Assembly (NCBI GenBank): GCA_021199655.1
Contig: JAJQHQ010000082.1
Span: forward strand, 30,893-94,892
Reading direction: 5' to 3'
Origin: Lachnospiraceae bacterium
GTDB taxonomy: Bacteria; Bacillota; Clostridia; Lachnospirales; Lachnospiraceae
DNA: 64,000 nucleotides
Below the pieces are notes generated by a model. That model saw only the letters and a list, made by a program, of their open reading frames with translations. It ran no database searches and had not been told where the DNA came from. Positions 35,270-43,822 of the stretch are shown piece by piece. The number at the start of each line of letters is the position of its first letter. Position 1 is the stretch's first letter. Position numbers and translations under genes: made by a program.

Positions 35270-35680
35270 TTACAGATCAACGCTGCCGGATACTTCACCA
35301 TTGATCACGTAATATGCCTTGTTCTCTTCCGGTTTCAGATACAGAGTAATAGTCGCAATATCGCCGATCTTGTTCTTGAGTTCTTTGCTCCAGATCTCCT
35401 TTACCTGCTTTACCAGTTCATCTTTGTTGATCTCCTTGCCGGCATACTGCAGATATACTTCTTCCTTCAACGGCTTCTTTGCAGCCTTCGCCACGGCTTT
35501 TTTGGCTTCAGCAGTCATCGTGTCTGCCTTCTTTGCTGCTTCTTTTGCAGCTACAACCGCCTTTTCCGCTGCCTTTTCTGTCGCTTTCTTTGTTGCCTTT
35601 CTGGTCGTAGCTACTGCCTTTTTAGCTGCCTCCATTACTTCCTCAACCTGCTCTTCCTGAGTCTTCTTTGTTCTGGGCAT
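35270..35680 (-). CDS. DUF6465-type protein with histone H1-like Lys/Ala N-terminus
   Basis: This protein has about 136 residues. Residues about 10-75 are almost pure Ala, Lys, Thr and Glu with repeated AAKKA/KATKKA motifs, like the tail of histone H1 or bacterial histone-like proteins. Residues about 75-136 form a compact domain (EVYLQYAGKEINKDELVKQV ... YYVINGEVSGSVDL) matching DUF6465, common in Lachnospiraceae. The start MPRTKKTQ follows GGAGG; a start five codons earlier is less likely. Function is unknown; nucleic-acid binding by the tail is an inference. Confidence 0.75.
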   Translation of the reverse strand: MPRTKKTQEEQVEEVMEAAKKAVATTRKATKKATEKAAEKAVVAAKEAAKKADTMTAEAKKAVAKAAKKPLKEEVYLQYAGKEINKDELVKQVKEIWSKELKNKIGDIATITLYLKPEENKAYYVINGEVSGSVDL

Positions 35681-35931
35681 TTTTCTTTCCTCCAAATAAA
35701 AAATAGTTAAAAAAATTCGTATCAGATTTTTGCTTTCTTTTAAGTCTTATTTAATTTATTACTCTGTACGACGCCATATTATAACAAAAAATCAAACAAT
35801 ACAAGACACAATATTCCCAAATTTACATCGGATTTATAAGGATTTCCATATAAATCAACGGGAAGCTTTTTCACTTTTATAACAGTATCTCTGCAAAAAA
35901 TGACAATTTGCAGAGCCGTTATTCCGGTTTC

Positions 35932-38007
35932 TTACAAATTCACGGAATCACTCCGTCTGGAGATGACCGCCGTTAATTTCTTTTTCAGTTCCACATGCTG
36001 AGGCAAGCTTAATGTCGGATCCTCTTTCAAAATCTCTTCTGTGGCTTCGTTGGCGAGGCGCAGAATTTCCGAATCCGAATAGATATCCGCAAGACGGAAA
36101 TTCATCAGACCGCTCTGACGAACGCCAAACAGATCCCCGGGACCTCGCAGCTGCATATCCTTTGCGGCAATCTCAAAGCCATCGTTCGTGTGATTCAGAA
36201 TATCCAGACGTTCATGAATCCGGGCACTATCCGCAGCGTGAAGAAAAATACAGTAGGACTGCGCCTTTCCTCTTCCGACACGCCCACGCAGCTGATGGAG
36301 CTGAGCCAGACCGAAACGCTCCGCGTTTTCTACCATCATGACTGTTGCGTTCGGTACATTTACACCTACTTCCACAACAGTCGTAGAGACCAGCACCTGA
36401 ATTTTGTTTTCCAGAAAACGTTCCATAATCTCATTTTTTTCGGCCGGCTTCATACGCCCATGCAGATATTCAACTGTTATATTCCGGGGAAACTCCTGAC
36501 GAAGCTTCTGTGTATAGTCCAGGACATTTTCCAGATCAGAGGAAAAGCCTTCGCTCATGGATGCTTCAACCATCGGACAGATGACATATGCCTGATGCCC
36601 CAGTTCCACCTGCGCCTGAATAAACTGATAAGCTTTTTTCCTGAAAGCCGGTCCTACCACACAGTTCCTGATTGGAAGACGGTTTGCGGGCATCTCATTC
36701 AGGACAGAAATGTCCAGGTCCCCATACAGGATCACGGCAAGTGTCCTCGGAATCGGTGTGGCACTCATAACAATCGTATGCGGGGTACCCCCTTTTTGCG
36801 ACAGAAGTTCTCGCTGCCTGACACCAAAACGATGCTGTTCGTCTGTGATCACCAGCGCCAGTGAGTGGAAAGTCACTGTTTCCTGTATCAGCGCATGCGT
36901 TCCGATCACGATCAAAGCTTCACCGGATTCGATCCGGGAACAGGTCTCCCGTTTCTGCCTTACCGTCATGGAACCGGTAAGCATCACCGCCTCAAAGGGC
37001 AGGGCATTGTCTTCGAGAAGCTTTTGAATGGACTGAAAATGCTGCTTTGCCAGCACTTCTGTAGGAGCCATCAGTGCTCCCTGGTATCCATTTTCCGCGA
37101 CCGTCAATAATGCCAGTACGGCCAGTATGGTTTTTCCGGAGCCGACATCTCCCTGAATCAGCCGTGCCATAGCGGTACTGGCCTGCAATTCCCGCTCAAT
37201 ATCGGCCCAAACGCGCTTCTGTGCGCCGGTAAGTTCGTAAGGAAGTGAGGCGATTACGCGCTTCACCGTCCCGGCCGGATGTATATTCAGAGTGCAGACT
37301 GCTTTTTTGCGATTTTCTTTCAGGTTCCGCAGCTGCAGCAGGAAAAAGAAAAATTCATCGAAAACCAGCCGCCTTCGGGCTTTTTGAAGAGCCTTAGCGT
37401 CTTCCGGAAAATGGATCTGTGTGACAGCCTCCGCGTATGAGCAAAGCTGGTAGCGTTCCCTGTCGCATAAAGGAAGATAGTCCGGGGATTCTCTGTCGGA
37501 AAGATGATCGAGTACCTGCCGGACGGCTTTTTGGACCATATTGACGGTAAGACCTTTGGTCAGAGAATACACCGGCTGCAGGGAAACGGTGAGCTTCTGA
37601 TACTGATCCGTATGAAAAACAGCAGGCTGCTCAATGAGCAGCCGCCTTCCTTTTTTTTTGATCCTTCCGCGAAAAACATAGACTTCCCCGGTACGAAGCG
37701 AGGTCCTGAGATAGGGCATATTATACCAGATGAGCGAAAGCTCTCCTTTTCCATCTGAACACACAGCACTTGATACGCATCGCCCCCGGTAATAACGGTT
37801 TGCAATCGGAGCGTTCAAACTTCCGCTCACAGAAGCAGTCTCCCCTTCCGTGAGGCTGTCCACTGTGCGGGGATTCCCATACTGCTCATACGTACGCGGA
37901 TAAGTTTCAAGCAGATCACCGATGGTTTCCACACCTATGTTTGCAAATAACTGTTTTGTCTTTTCTCCGACCCCTTTCAGGGTATCCAGGGGAGAATTCA
38001 GATCCAT
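35932..38007 (-). CDS. recG: ATP-dependent DNA helicase RecG
   Basis: RecG reverses stalled forks and migrates branched DNA. The product of about 691 residues has the N-terminal wedge/OB domain (about 1-240), Walker A GDVGSGKTILAV, the DEQH box ITDEQHRFGVRQR, motif III MSATPIPRTLA and the TRG-region GRVGRGKAQSY. The start MDLNSPLDTLKGVG is preferred because GGAGGC lies directly upstream, inside the four extra codons of the longer frame. It is last in the yloU-fakA-recG run. Confidence 0.97.
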   Translation of the reverse strand: MDLNSPLDTLKGVGEKTKQLFANIGVETIGDLLETYPRTYEQYGNPRTVDSLTEGETASVSGSLNAPIANRYYRGRCVSSAVCSDGKGELSLIWYNMPYLRTSLRTGEVYVFRGRIKKKGRRLLIEQPAVFHTDQYQKLTVSLQPVYSLTKGLTVNMVQKAVRQVLDHLSDRESPDYLPLCDRERYQLCSYAEAVTQIHFPEDAKALQKARRRLVFDEFFFFLLQLRNLKENRKKAVCTLNIHPAGTVKRVIASLPYELTGAQKRVWADIERELQASTAMARLIQGDVGSGKTILAVLALLTVAENGYQGALMAPTEVLAKQHFQSIQKLLEDNALPFEAVMLTGSMTVRQKRETCSRIESGEALIVIGTHALIQETVTFHSLALVITDEQHRFGVRQRELLSQKGGTPHTIVMSATPIPRTLAVILYGDLDISVLNEMPANRLPIRNCVVGPAFRKKAYQFIQAQVELGHQAYVICPMVEASMSEGFSSDLENVLDYTQKLRQEFPRNITVEYLHGRMKPAEKNEIMERFLENKIQVLVSTTVVEVGVNVPNATVMMVENAERFGLAQLHQLRGRVGRGKAQSYCIFLHAADSARIHERLDILNHTNDGFEIAAKDMQLRGPGDLFGVRQSGLMNFRLADIYSDSEILRLANEATEEILKEDPTLSLPQHVELKKKLTAVISRRSDSVNL

Positions 38008-38024
38008 AGCTGCCTCCATATCGG

Positions 38025-39800
38025 TTATTCGATCGAGATAATATAGTAATAAATCGGCTGACCGCCATAATTCAGTTCCACATCGCAGTCCGGATAAAGT
38101 TCTTCAAGACGGCCACGGAGCGTATCCGCCTCTTCTTCTTTCATATCCTCACCATAGTAAATGCTGATCAGTTTCGCTTCATCCGTCATCATCTGCGCGG
38201 TCATCTCTTCCGCCACCGCCTCGGTATCTTTGCCGACAGCAAGAATGGAATGATCTCCCACGCCCATGATGTCGCCAGCACTGATAACTTTATTTTCAAT
38301 ATGCGTATCCCGAACCGCATAAGTCACCTGACCGGTCTTTACACTTTCTATCTCAAGCTCCATGATCGCGGCATTCTCTTCCGGCGTTTTTTCCGGAACA
38401 TAGCTGATCACTGCAGTGATCCCCTGCGGAATCGTTTTGGTAGGAATCACATAGATATTCTTATCCTTTGTCAGAGATTTCGCCTGGTTGGCAGCAAGAA
38501 TGATGTTTTTGTTGTTCGGAAGAATAAAAATATTCTTTGCGTTCACCTGTGCGATCGCGTTCAGCATATCTTCCGTGCTCGGATTCATGGTCTGACCACC
38601 CTCAATCAGGCAGTCAACGCCGAGCTCACGGAAAATGTCACCGATGCCGTCACCGATGGAGACCGAAATAAAGCCAATGTCCTTCAGATTGACAATTTTG
38701 GGCATATCGGGAAGCGCAAACGGGTCGTCATCCGCACAGTCAGTGGCTGCTGATCGGGTCTGTTCTTCTTTTTCTGTATCGGAAGATTCCATACGCCGGT
38801 TGCTGATGTGAATATTGGTGAGTGCACCCAGCTTCAATGCGCGCTGGAGGGCATGTCCCGGATCATCCGTGTGTAAATGAACCGTCACTTTTCCATTCTC
38901 AACAGTCAGTTCAACAGTATCTCCGATGGCTTCCAGATAGGTCTGAAGCTTTACACGTACCTCGTCCGAAAACTCATGATCAGGGTAAAGAACAAAATCC
39001 GTCCTGTAGGTAAAGCGTATTTCTTCCCCCAATACAGATTCCGATGTGGAAGCATCAGAGACTGCACTGGCAGAAGCATCACAAGGCTGCAAAGAACCGG
39101 AGCCTTCATCCGAAGCATGTGTAAGAAGTGCATCGTCAGATGCTGAATCTTCAACGGCCGGATTCTCTGGAATGTCCGTACCGGTGAACGCTTCGTATGC
39201 ACCTTTCAGTACCTGAACAAGTCCCTGACCGCCGGAATCTACTACGCCGGCTTCTTTAAGAACAGGAAGAAGCTCCGGAGTCCGGGCGAGCACTTCTTCA
39301 CAACGAATGACGACCTCTTTCATCAGAGTTTCCAGATCGATATCCGGATTTTCCTCCAAAAGCTCCACTGCCCGTTCAGCTCCGCCCCTGGCCACCGTAA
39401 GGATGGTTCCTTCTTTTGGCTTCATAACCGCCTTGTACGCAGTCTCTATCGCCTTCTGCAGCGCAGCGGTGAGGACAACCGATGTGATTTCTTCTTCGGT
39501 GCGGATCACTTTTGTAAACCCTCTTAAAAGCTGGGAAAGGATCACGCCCGAATTCCCGCGCGCGCCACGAAGAGACCCGGACGATACCGCTCTGGAAAAG
39601 CTTTCCATGGTAAGTGATTCCAGCGCGGAGACTTCCTTCACCGCGGACATGATTGTAAGTGTCATATTTGTCCCGGTATCGCCATCTGGTACCGGAAAAA
39701 CATTCAGTTCATTGATCCACTCTTTTTTTGCTTCAAGATTCCTGGCACCGGCCACAAACATTTTTTTGCATAGAGCAGCATTTATTGTATTCGTATTCAC
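38025..39800 (-). CDS. fakA: DAK2-domain protein, FakA/YloV-type fatty acid kinase
   Basis: This 591-residue homologue of FakA phosphorylates fatty acids held by FakB (DegV) proteins. The N-terminal DhaL (DAK2) domain (about 10-205) has the nucleotide-binding motif VFPVPDGDTGTNM and the GARGNSGVILSQ loop. A variable acidic linker (about 215-260) separates it from the C-terminal domain, which contains FILPNNKNIILAANQA. The gene sits between the Asp23-like gene and recG, as in Bacillus. No fakB lies in the window. Confidence 0.9.
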   Translation of the reverse strand: MNTNTINAALCKKMFVAGARNLEAKKEWINELNVFPVPDGDTGTNMTLTIMSAVKEVSALESLTMESFSRAVSSGSLRGARGNSGVILSQLLRGFTKVIRTEEEITSVVLTAALQKAIETAYKAVMKPKEGTILTVARGGAERAVELLEENPDIDLETLMKEVVIRCEEVLARTPELLPVLKEAGVVDSGGQGLVQVLKGAYEAFTGTDIPENPAVEDSASDDALLTHASDEGSGSLQPCDASASAVSDASTSESVLGEEIRFTYRTDFVLYPDHEFSDEVRVKLQTYLEAIGDTVELTVENGKVTVHLHTDDPGHALQRALKLGALTNIHISNRRMESSDTEKEEQTRSAATDCADDDPFALPDMPKIVNLKDIGFISVSIGDGIGDIFRELGVDCLIEGGQTMNPSTEDMLNAIAQVNAKNIFILPNNKNIILAANQAKSLTKDKNIYVIPTKTIPQGITAVISYVPEKTPEENAAIMELEIESVKTGQVTYAVRDTHIENKVISAGDIMGVGDHSILAVGKDTEAVAEEMTAQMMTDEAKLISIYYGEDMKEEEADTLRGRLEELYPDCDVELNYGGQPIYYYIISIE

Positions 39801-39815
39801 TGTCTGGTTCCTCCA

Positions 39816-40172
39816 TTAATCAATGACGCGTACGCCCTCTACGTACATATTGATTTTTTCAACTTCCATACCGGTGAATTCTTCCACACGATACTTGACG
39901 CTGCTAAACAGATTGTCCGCAACAGCTGAAATACTCACTCCATAAGAAACGATCACATGAAAATCAATGGTAATCCTGTTATCTTCGATCTTCACACTCA
40001 GTCCGCGCTCCAGGCTGTCTTTCCTTAAAAGTCTCACAAGACCATCCTTCATATTCACGATCGCCATGCCGACTATACCGAAACATTCGACCGCTACACT
40101 GCCTGCATAAGTGGCAATGACATTCGTATCGATCACAATTGAGCCGAGCTCATTACTCATGCGTCCCTTCAT
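39816..40172 (-). CDS. Asp23/Gls24 (YloU) family protein
   Basis: This 118-residue alkaline-shock (Asp23/Gls24) family protein has IVIDTNVIATYAGSVAVECFGIVGMA and the C-terminal KINMYVEGVRV. The family forms membrane-associated assemblies in some Firmicutes, but its role here is undefined. It precedes fakA by 15 bases. Either the first ATG or the one four codons later (MSNELGS) could be used; the upstream AGGAGG-like site favours neither strongly. Confidence 0.88.
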   Translation of the reverse strand: MKGRMSNELGSIVIDTNVIATYAGSVAVECFGIVGMAIVNMKDGLVRLLRKDSLERGLSVKIEDNRITIDFHVIVSYGVSISAVADNLFSSVKYRVEEFTGMEVEKINMYVEGVRVID

Positions 40173-40217
40173 AGACAGGAACCACCTCCGTATTTCTTTT
40201 TTCGTTATAATAAATCT

Positions 40218-40246
40218 ATTCTACCAGAAAAGGATACATTTGCCAA
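40218..40246 (-). promoter_or_regulatory. Sigma-A promoter of yloU-fakA-recG
   Basis: On the minus strand TTGGCA and TAGAAT have a 17-bp spacer. It diverges from the rpmB promoter. Confidence 0.65.
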
Positions 40247-40301
40247 TCATAATTTTAATTCAGAAAAAAACAAAAATCTGACTTCTTTTTCAATTTTATA
40301 C

Positions 40302-40330
40302 TTGCAAAATGAACAGCCATCTGTTAAAAT
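40302..40330 (+). promoter_or_regulatory. Sigma-A promoter of rpmB
   Basis: TTGCAA and TAAAAT have a 17-bp spacer. The predicted 5' UTR of about 90 nt contains a family A repeat. Confidence 0.65.
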
Positions 40331-40366
40331 AGCAACGTTGTGAGTCTGTTAAAGATAAGAACGACT

Positions 40367-40393
40367 GTAACTGTGAAAATACTGAACAGTTAC
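40367..40393. repeat. 27-bp palindromic repeat (family A), copy 4, in rpmB 5' UTR
   Basis: Arms GTAACTGT and ACAGTTAC with the centre in reverse orientation (GAAAATACTGA). It would be transcribed as a hairpin in the rpmB leader. Confidence 0.88.
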
Positions 40394-40426
40394 GAACGAC
40401 TTAATTGAGGGCGAGGAGGTGCAGTC

Positions 40427-40615
40427 ATGGCAAAGTGTGCTATTTGTGATAAATCCGTACATTTCGGCAACCAGGTGAGCCATTCTCACAGAAGAAGTAA
40501 TAAAATCTGGAAGTCAAACATTCAGAAAGTCAAAGTTAAGACAGGGCCGACTTCTGCTAAGAAGATGTACGTATGTACAAGTTGTCTCAGATCCGGCAAA
40601 GTTGAGAGAGCTTAA
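40427..40615 (+). CDS. rpmB: 50S ribosomal protein L28
   Basis: The 62-residue L28 begins MAKCAICDKSVHFGNQVSHS with a CxxC pair, and a second pair (CTSCL) follows near the C-terminus, giving the zinc-binding C+ form. GAGGAGG precedes the start. It is transcribed alone, diverging from yloU-fakA-recG as in many Firmicutes. Confidence 0.97.
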   Translation: MAKCAICDKSVHFGNQVSHSHRRSNKIWKSNIQKVKVKTGPTSAKKMYVCTSCLRSGKVERA

Positions 40616-40634
40616 GTTTTAAACTTAAAATGTG

Positions 40635-40665
40635 AGCAGCGGATGTCTGGTATCCGCTGCTTTTT
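40635..40665 (+). terminator. Terminator of rpmB
   Basis: AGCAGCGGAT pairs with ATCCGCTGCT around GTCTGGT, followed by TTTTTC. Confidence 0.9.
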
Positions 40666-40751
40666 CATTGGCTTTTTAATGACTTTTTCATTGAAATAAT
40701 CTGCTTCATTTTTATCAAAACGCGTTTGCTTCATTTGCTGTCCCGGGAAAA

Positions 40752-40892
40752 TCATTCTTCCGCAAAAAGATTATATCCGAGAATCAGCAGAAACAATATA
40801 ACCAGAATGCTGATCAGAGCACTCTTAAGAAGCAGATCTGCGATCATACCTATGGCAATCCAGAATAATGTGTATCCAACCAGCCTTTTCAT
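40752..40892 (-). CDS. 46-residue small membrane protein
   Basis: A short frame reads MKRLVGYTLFWIAIGM, then a second hydrophobic stretch (ALISILVILFLLILGYNLF) ending in AEE. Two membrane helices separated by ADLLLK are predicted. The composition (basic start, aromatic GYTLFW and GYNLF motifs) looks like genuine small clostridial membrane proteins, not a random frame. No strong ribosome binding site precedes the ATG. It lies downstream of gerW on the same strand, separated by a family A repeat. Function unknown. Confidence 0.65.
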   Translation of the reverse strand: MKRLVGYTLFWIAIGMIADLLLKSALISILVILFLLILGYNLFAEE

Positions 40893-40952
40893 GATAATAT
40901 AAATTACGATGCAGCAGTACAGTATATATACTGCTGCAAAGTACCCATTTTT

Positions 40953-40979
40953 GTAACTGCTCAGGTACGGAACAGTTAC
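40953..40979. repeat. 27-bp palindromic repeat (family A), copy 5
   Basis: GTAACTG / CAGTTAC arms with a diverged centre (CTCAGGTACGGAA). Located between gerW and the small membrane protein gene. Confidence 0.8.
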
Positions 40980-41069
40980 TCATTTTTATCATTATATGCG
41001 ACGGAACACATTTTATCCCCCGAATCCGCATTCTCCGGATTTTGAGTCAGAAAGGCACAGAACTGGTAC

Positions 41070-41474
41070 TTAAAATGTACTTTCCTCCCCTTCTGCGGCT
41101 TCGTGGATGGCCTCCTCGACATCCGGATTCTGTTCTTCCTTTTCTTTTCCTCCGGTAAATTTATTGACGATATCCGGCACCATATCCAGCACTTTTGTCA
41201 CCGGATCCTGATTCCTGACATTGACAAGCTTTGTACAGCCATTCTGGATGACCAGAACTGCACTCGGTGAGATCTTGCCGCCCATGCCGCCGCCTCCGCT
41301 GTTCTTTTTGTCCTCAGCTTTTGCGGATGCCGCTACGCCAAATGTCACATCGACGAGAGGAAGGATGATCGTCTCCCCGACTGTGATGGGATCGCCTACA
41401 ACCGTCTTTGTTGTGATAAAGTCATCCATACCCTTGAATAATGATGCCACTGTGTTCTGAAAATTCTCTGCCAT
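41070..41474 (-). CDS. GerW-family sporulation protein (YtfJ)
   Basis: A YtfJ/GerW-type protein of about 134 residues. It has the family core KTVVGDPITVGETIILPLVDVTFG, a Gly-rich loop (SGGGGMGGKIS) and the PSAVLVIQNG segment. In B. subtilis GerW affects germination with L-alanine and is made in the forespore. The start MAENFQNT follows GGAG; the longer frame runs back through a family A repeat. It is downstream of the DUF2953 gene, the same pair as ytfI-ytfJ. Confidence 0.92.
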   Translation of the reverse strand: MAENFQNTVASLFKGMDDFITTKTVVGDPITVGETIILPLVDVTFGVAASAKAEDKKNSGGGGMGGKISPSAVLVIQNGCTKLVNVRNQDPVTKVLDMVPDIVNKFTGGKEKEEQNPDVEEAIHEAAEGEESTF

Positions 41475-41497
41475 ATTGTCAGTCTCCTGTTCTTTTT

Positions 41498-41548
41498 GTA
41501 ACTGTTCTGTACCTTTACAGTTACGAGATACTGTCCTGAAATAGTTAC
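41498..41548. repeat. Family A copy 6 joined to a partial family C element
   Basis: GTAACTGT-TCTGTACCTTT-ACAGTTAC (41498-41524) is followed, sharing its last bases, by GAGATACTGTCCTGAAATAGTTAC. The second part is the reverse complement of the first half of the 48-bp family C element. The junction shows the two families are related or insert beside each other. Confidence 0.8.
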
Positions 41549-41613
41549 CTCTCATAAAATTGCGTTGTCCTGCGACTTCGTCTGACTCAGCTTCTCATCT
41601 GAATCGTTAACAC

Positions 41614-42726
41614 TCAGTTTCGAAATGCCCGGATCAGCCTGCGCAGCTTTCTGTTTCGGAATGCCCACAAAGCTGCCGAAGCGAGATGAATGAGGCGGAT
41701 GTGTCCCGCAGCTTCCAGTTCAGTCTCCAGCATTGTGTCTGTAAACTGCGGTTCGACCGCTATATCCCGACAGGATACGGGAAGCACCAGATACAGAATA
41801 CCGGTGAGTTCCCCTGTAAGCGCCGGATCTCCAGTGCCAAATCTCAGATAGCCTTTTCCCTTTCGCACACGAAAATGCCTCAGCAGCTGCAGGATCCGGT
41901 TCCAGACCTCCTTCACCGTTTCTTCAGCATCGTAACGTTCCAGCTTCTGCCGGAAGTCCGACAGCTTCTGTACCAGTTCACCGGGCTTTCGGACTGCCTT
42001 AAGAATGCTGTCCTTCAGATGCTGCAGCTGTTTCGGTATTTTTCTTATTGTACCGCCAAAAGAACGGATTTTATTCAGTAACCCTGTAAAAAATTTTTCC
42101 AGACGCATTGGTATGGAATGTATCCGTGAGGATTTTGAAGACTGTTCTTTGGCAGGCTGTTCTCTTTGCGAGAATGTCTGTTCCCTGTCATCATTTTCAT
42201 GCTTCTTCTGCGCCATGGGCGGCTTTTCATCTGTGTTTACGTGTTCCTTCTGCGCCGTGGACGGCTTTTTGGCTGTGTTTACGTTCTCCTTCTGCGCCGT
42301 GGACGGTTTTGGACCTTCGTTTGCATGTTTTTTCTGCGCTGCTGTCGGCTTTCGTTCCTCATTACCGTGTTTGTTTTTTGAAGATTCCTTTTTCTTTTTT
42401 CCTGCAGGATGTCCTTTCCTGTTTTTAAAAAAAGCGGACACCTTTTGCGGCGAGATTCCCAGAATGCGGAAAGAAATCTGAAATGCCCCGGGCGGTGATC
42501 CGGAATCATTCCCCGTTGGTGAACGAAGCATAACACGTACAGACACCAGATGGAGCAGCCAGGTAATGCGGGCTTCCCCATGGGTATCTTCTCCTGTGTG
42601 AACCGCCAGGAGGCGGTAACGCAGCGGAACCAAAAGGACAGCGGCTATTATGCCGATCACAAGCAGGAGCAGCATCAGCAGCAGGATACCTGTTATTTTC
42701 AATACGGTTAAGATAATATGAAGCAT
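41614..42726 (-). CDS. DUF2953 (YtfI-like) protein with 14-residue repeat linker
   Basis: This 370-residue protein has an N-terminal membrane segment (about 8-38), a charged linker, and a C-terminal DUF2953 region (about 205-370, with GYLRFGTGDPALTGELTG). The linker contains five tandem 14-residue units of the form KxxNxxxKPSTAQK (about 119-188; DNA 42163-42372). YtfI-like genes lie next to ytfJ/gerW, and the pair is kept here. The function is unknown; a link to sporulation is inferred from the partner. Confidence 0.82.
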   Translation of the reverse strand: MLHIILTVLKITGILLLMLLLLVIGIIAAVLLVPLRYRLLAVHTGEDTHGEARITWLLHLVSVRVMLRSPTGNDSGSPPGAFQISFRILGISPQKVSAFFKNRKGHPAGKKKKESSKNKHGNEERKPTAAQKKHANEGPKPSTAQKENVNTAKKPSTAQKEHVNTDEKPPMAQKKHENDDREQTFSQREQPAKEQSSKSSRIHSIPMRLEKFFTGLLNKIRSFGGTIRKIPKQLQHLKDSILKAVRKPGELVQKLSDFRQKLERYDAEETVKEVWNRILQLLRHFRVRKGKGYLRFGTGDPALTGELTGILYLVLPVSCRDIAVEPQFTDTMLETELEAAGHIRLIHLASAALWAFRNRKLRRLIRAFRN

Positions 42727-42736
42727 GTGCGTACTG

Positions 42737-43060
42737 TCAGCCCTTTTCCAGAATATATTCTTTTAACTCTGCCGATCCTGTGTCCCGGAAGACCTGATCG
42801 GCGATCTGAACCAGAAGTTCCCTCGCCTCCTGCTCTCCAAACGCGGCTCCTATGATCAGTACTTCTTTGAGATCATACTGGTTCTCATTCAGAAGCTTCT
42901 GCGGTACGATCTCCAGCTGATTGCGCCTGTGATCCATTCGGACCAGAAGAAGACGCAGTCCGGGAACCGCCCGGCTTTTTTCGACCATCCGTATGATCCG
43001 TCTCTTCTGTCCCTGATATGTCCTGCCAAGATACAGATCCTGATACCAGTGTAATCTCAT
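42737..43060 (-). CDS. Uncharacterised small conserved-looking protein
   Basis: A soluble protein of about 107 residues that is not recognised. It is rich in Arg near the N-terminus (LGRTYQGQKRRIIRMVEKSR), followed by strands (LRLLLVRMDHRRNQLEIVP) and an acidic C-terminal helix (GEQEARELLVQIADQVF). The start MRLHWYQDLYLG is chosen because GAAGGTG lies six bases upstream. It is ten bases upstream of the DUF2953 gene and probably co-transcribed, so it may share the sporulation context. Confidence 0.6.
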   Translation of the reverse strand: MRLHWYQDLYLGRTYQGQKRRIIRMVEKSRAVPGLRLLLVRMDHRRNQLEIVPQKLLNENQYDLKEVLIIGAAFGEQEARELLVQIADQVFRDTGSAELKEYILEKG

Positions 43061-43080
43061 CCGCTGCACCTTCATATAAT

Positions 43081-43192
43081 GTCACAGATTCTCTTTTTGA
43101 ATCTGTGACGCAGACAGCCGCATCGCCAAAGGCGATTCTGCATGCGGCTGTTCTCCATAACATGTCACAAATTCTCTTTGCGAATCAGCGAC
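43081..43192. repeat. Triple-hairpin block upstream of the 107-residue gene
   Basis: GTCACAGATTC/GAATCTGTGAC (43081-43109) is an 11-bp perfect stem. A diverged copy, GTCACAAATTC...GAATCAGCGAC, is at 43164-43192. Between them ACAGCCGCAT/ATGCGGCTGT (43114-43151) encloses CGCC-AAA-GGCG. The outer hairpins are direct repeats; the whole resembles a three-hairpin RNA leader or a composite palindromic element. Confidence 0.75.
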
Positions 43193-43265
43193 ACAGACAA
43201 TGTTAAAATGCCGAAACTCCGCTCTTTGCTGTAACGCGGAATCCCGGCATCATCCGGAACGAAAA

Positions 43266-43718
43266 TCAATAGTATTTCCTGCTTCCCCAAAGATTGTTCT
43301 TTTTTAAACTCAGATACTCGCTGTAGGCTTTTTCAAGAATCATCTTCTCATTGGAAAATTTGAGCAGATGATATGCTTCATGATACTTATAGTAACCGGA
43401 ATCCACAAAGTATTCTTCTCGCTGCGGCTTGCTGTAATAGCTGTCCGCCATCATCAGATACCAGTGTACATCTTTGGCGACCGTATCCTCCGGCACATTG
43501 AATGTATACTGACTTTTTCCGATATATTTGATAATCGCTGCTTTGACTCCGGTCTCCTCCAGGACCTCCCGGGAAGCGGTTTCTTTGAAATCCTCTCCTT
43601 CTTCTACGGTTCCTTTCGGCAGCACCCAGCCTTCATACTTGTTCCGATAGCTTTTGTACAGAACCAGTATTTTCCCCCTGAAAATAACCACACCGCCACA
43701 GCTTATTGCTTCGATCAT
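43266..43718 (-). CDS. Nudix hydrolase
   Basis: The product of about 150 residues has an intact Nudix box (GTVEEGEDFKETASREVLEETG in family form GX5EX7REUXEEXGU). The box is preceded by GWVLPKG, which resembles diadenosine-polyphosphate and RNA-cap type Nudix enzymes. The substrate is not determinable. The start MIEAISCGG follows AGGAGGG by seven bases. It is followed by the hairpin block leading to the gerW cluster. Confidence 0.88.
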   Translation of the reverse strand: MIEAISCGGVVIFRGKILVLYKSYRNKYEGWVLPKGTVEEGEDFKETASREVLEETGVKAAIIKYIGKSQYTFNVPEDTVAKDVHWYLMMADSYYSKPQREEYFVDSGYYKYHEAYHLLKFSNEKMILEKAYSEYLSLKKNNLWGSRKYY

Positions 43719-43822
43719 TGCAATCCCTCCTGTTTGCGTGTGTCCCATGAATGGAACAAGTATAACTCTTTTTCAAAAAACACGCAACCGGAAATCGGAT
43801 TTATTTTGCCGAAGCAAAAAAT

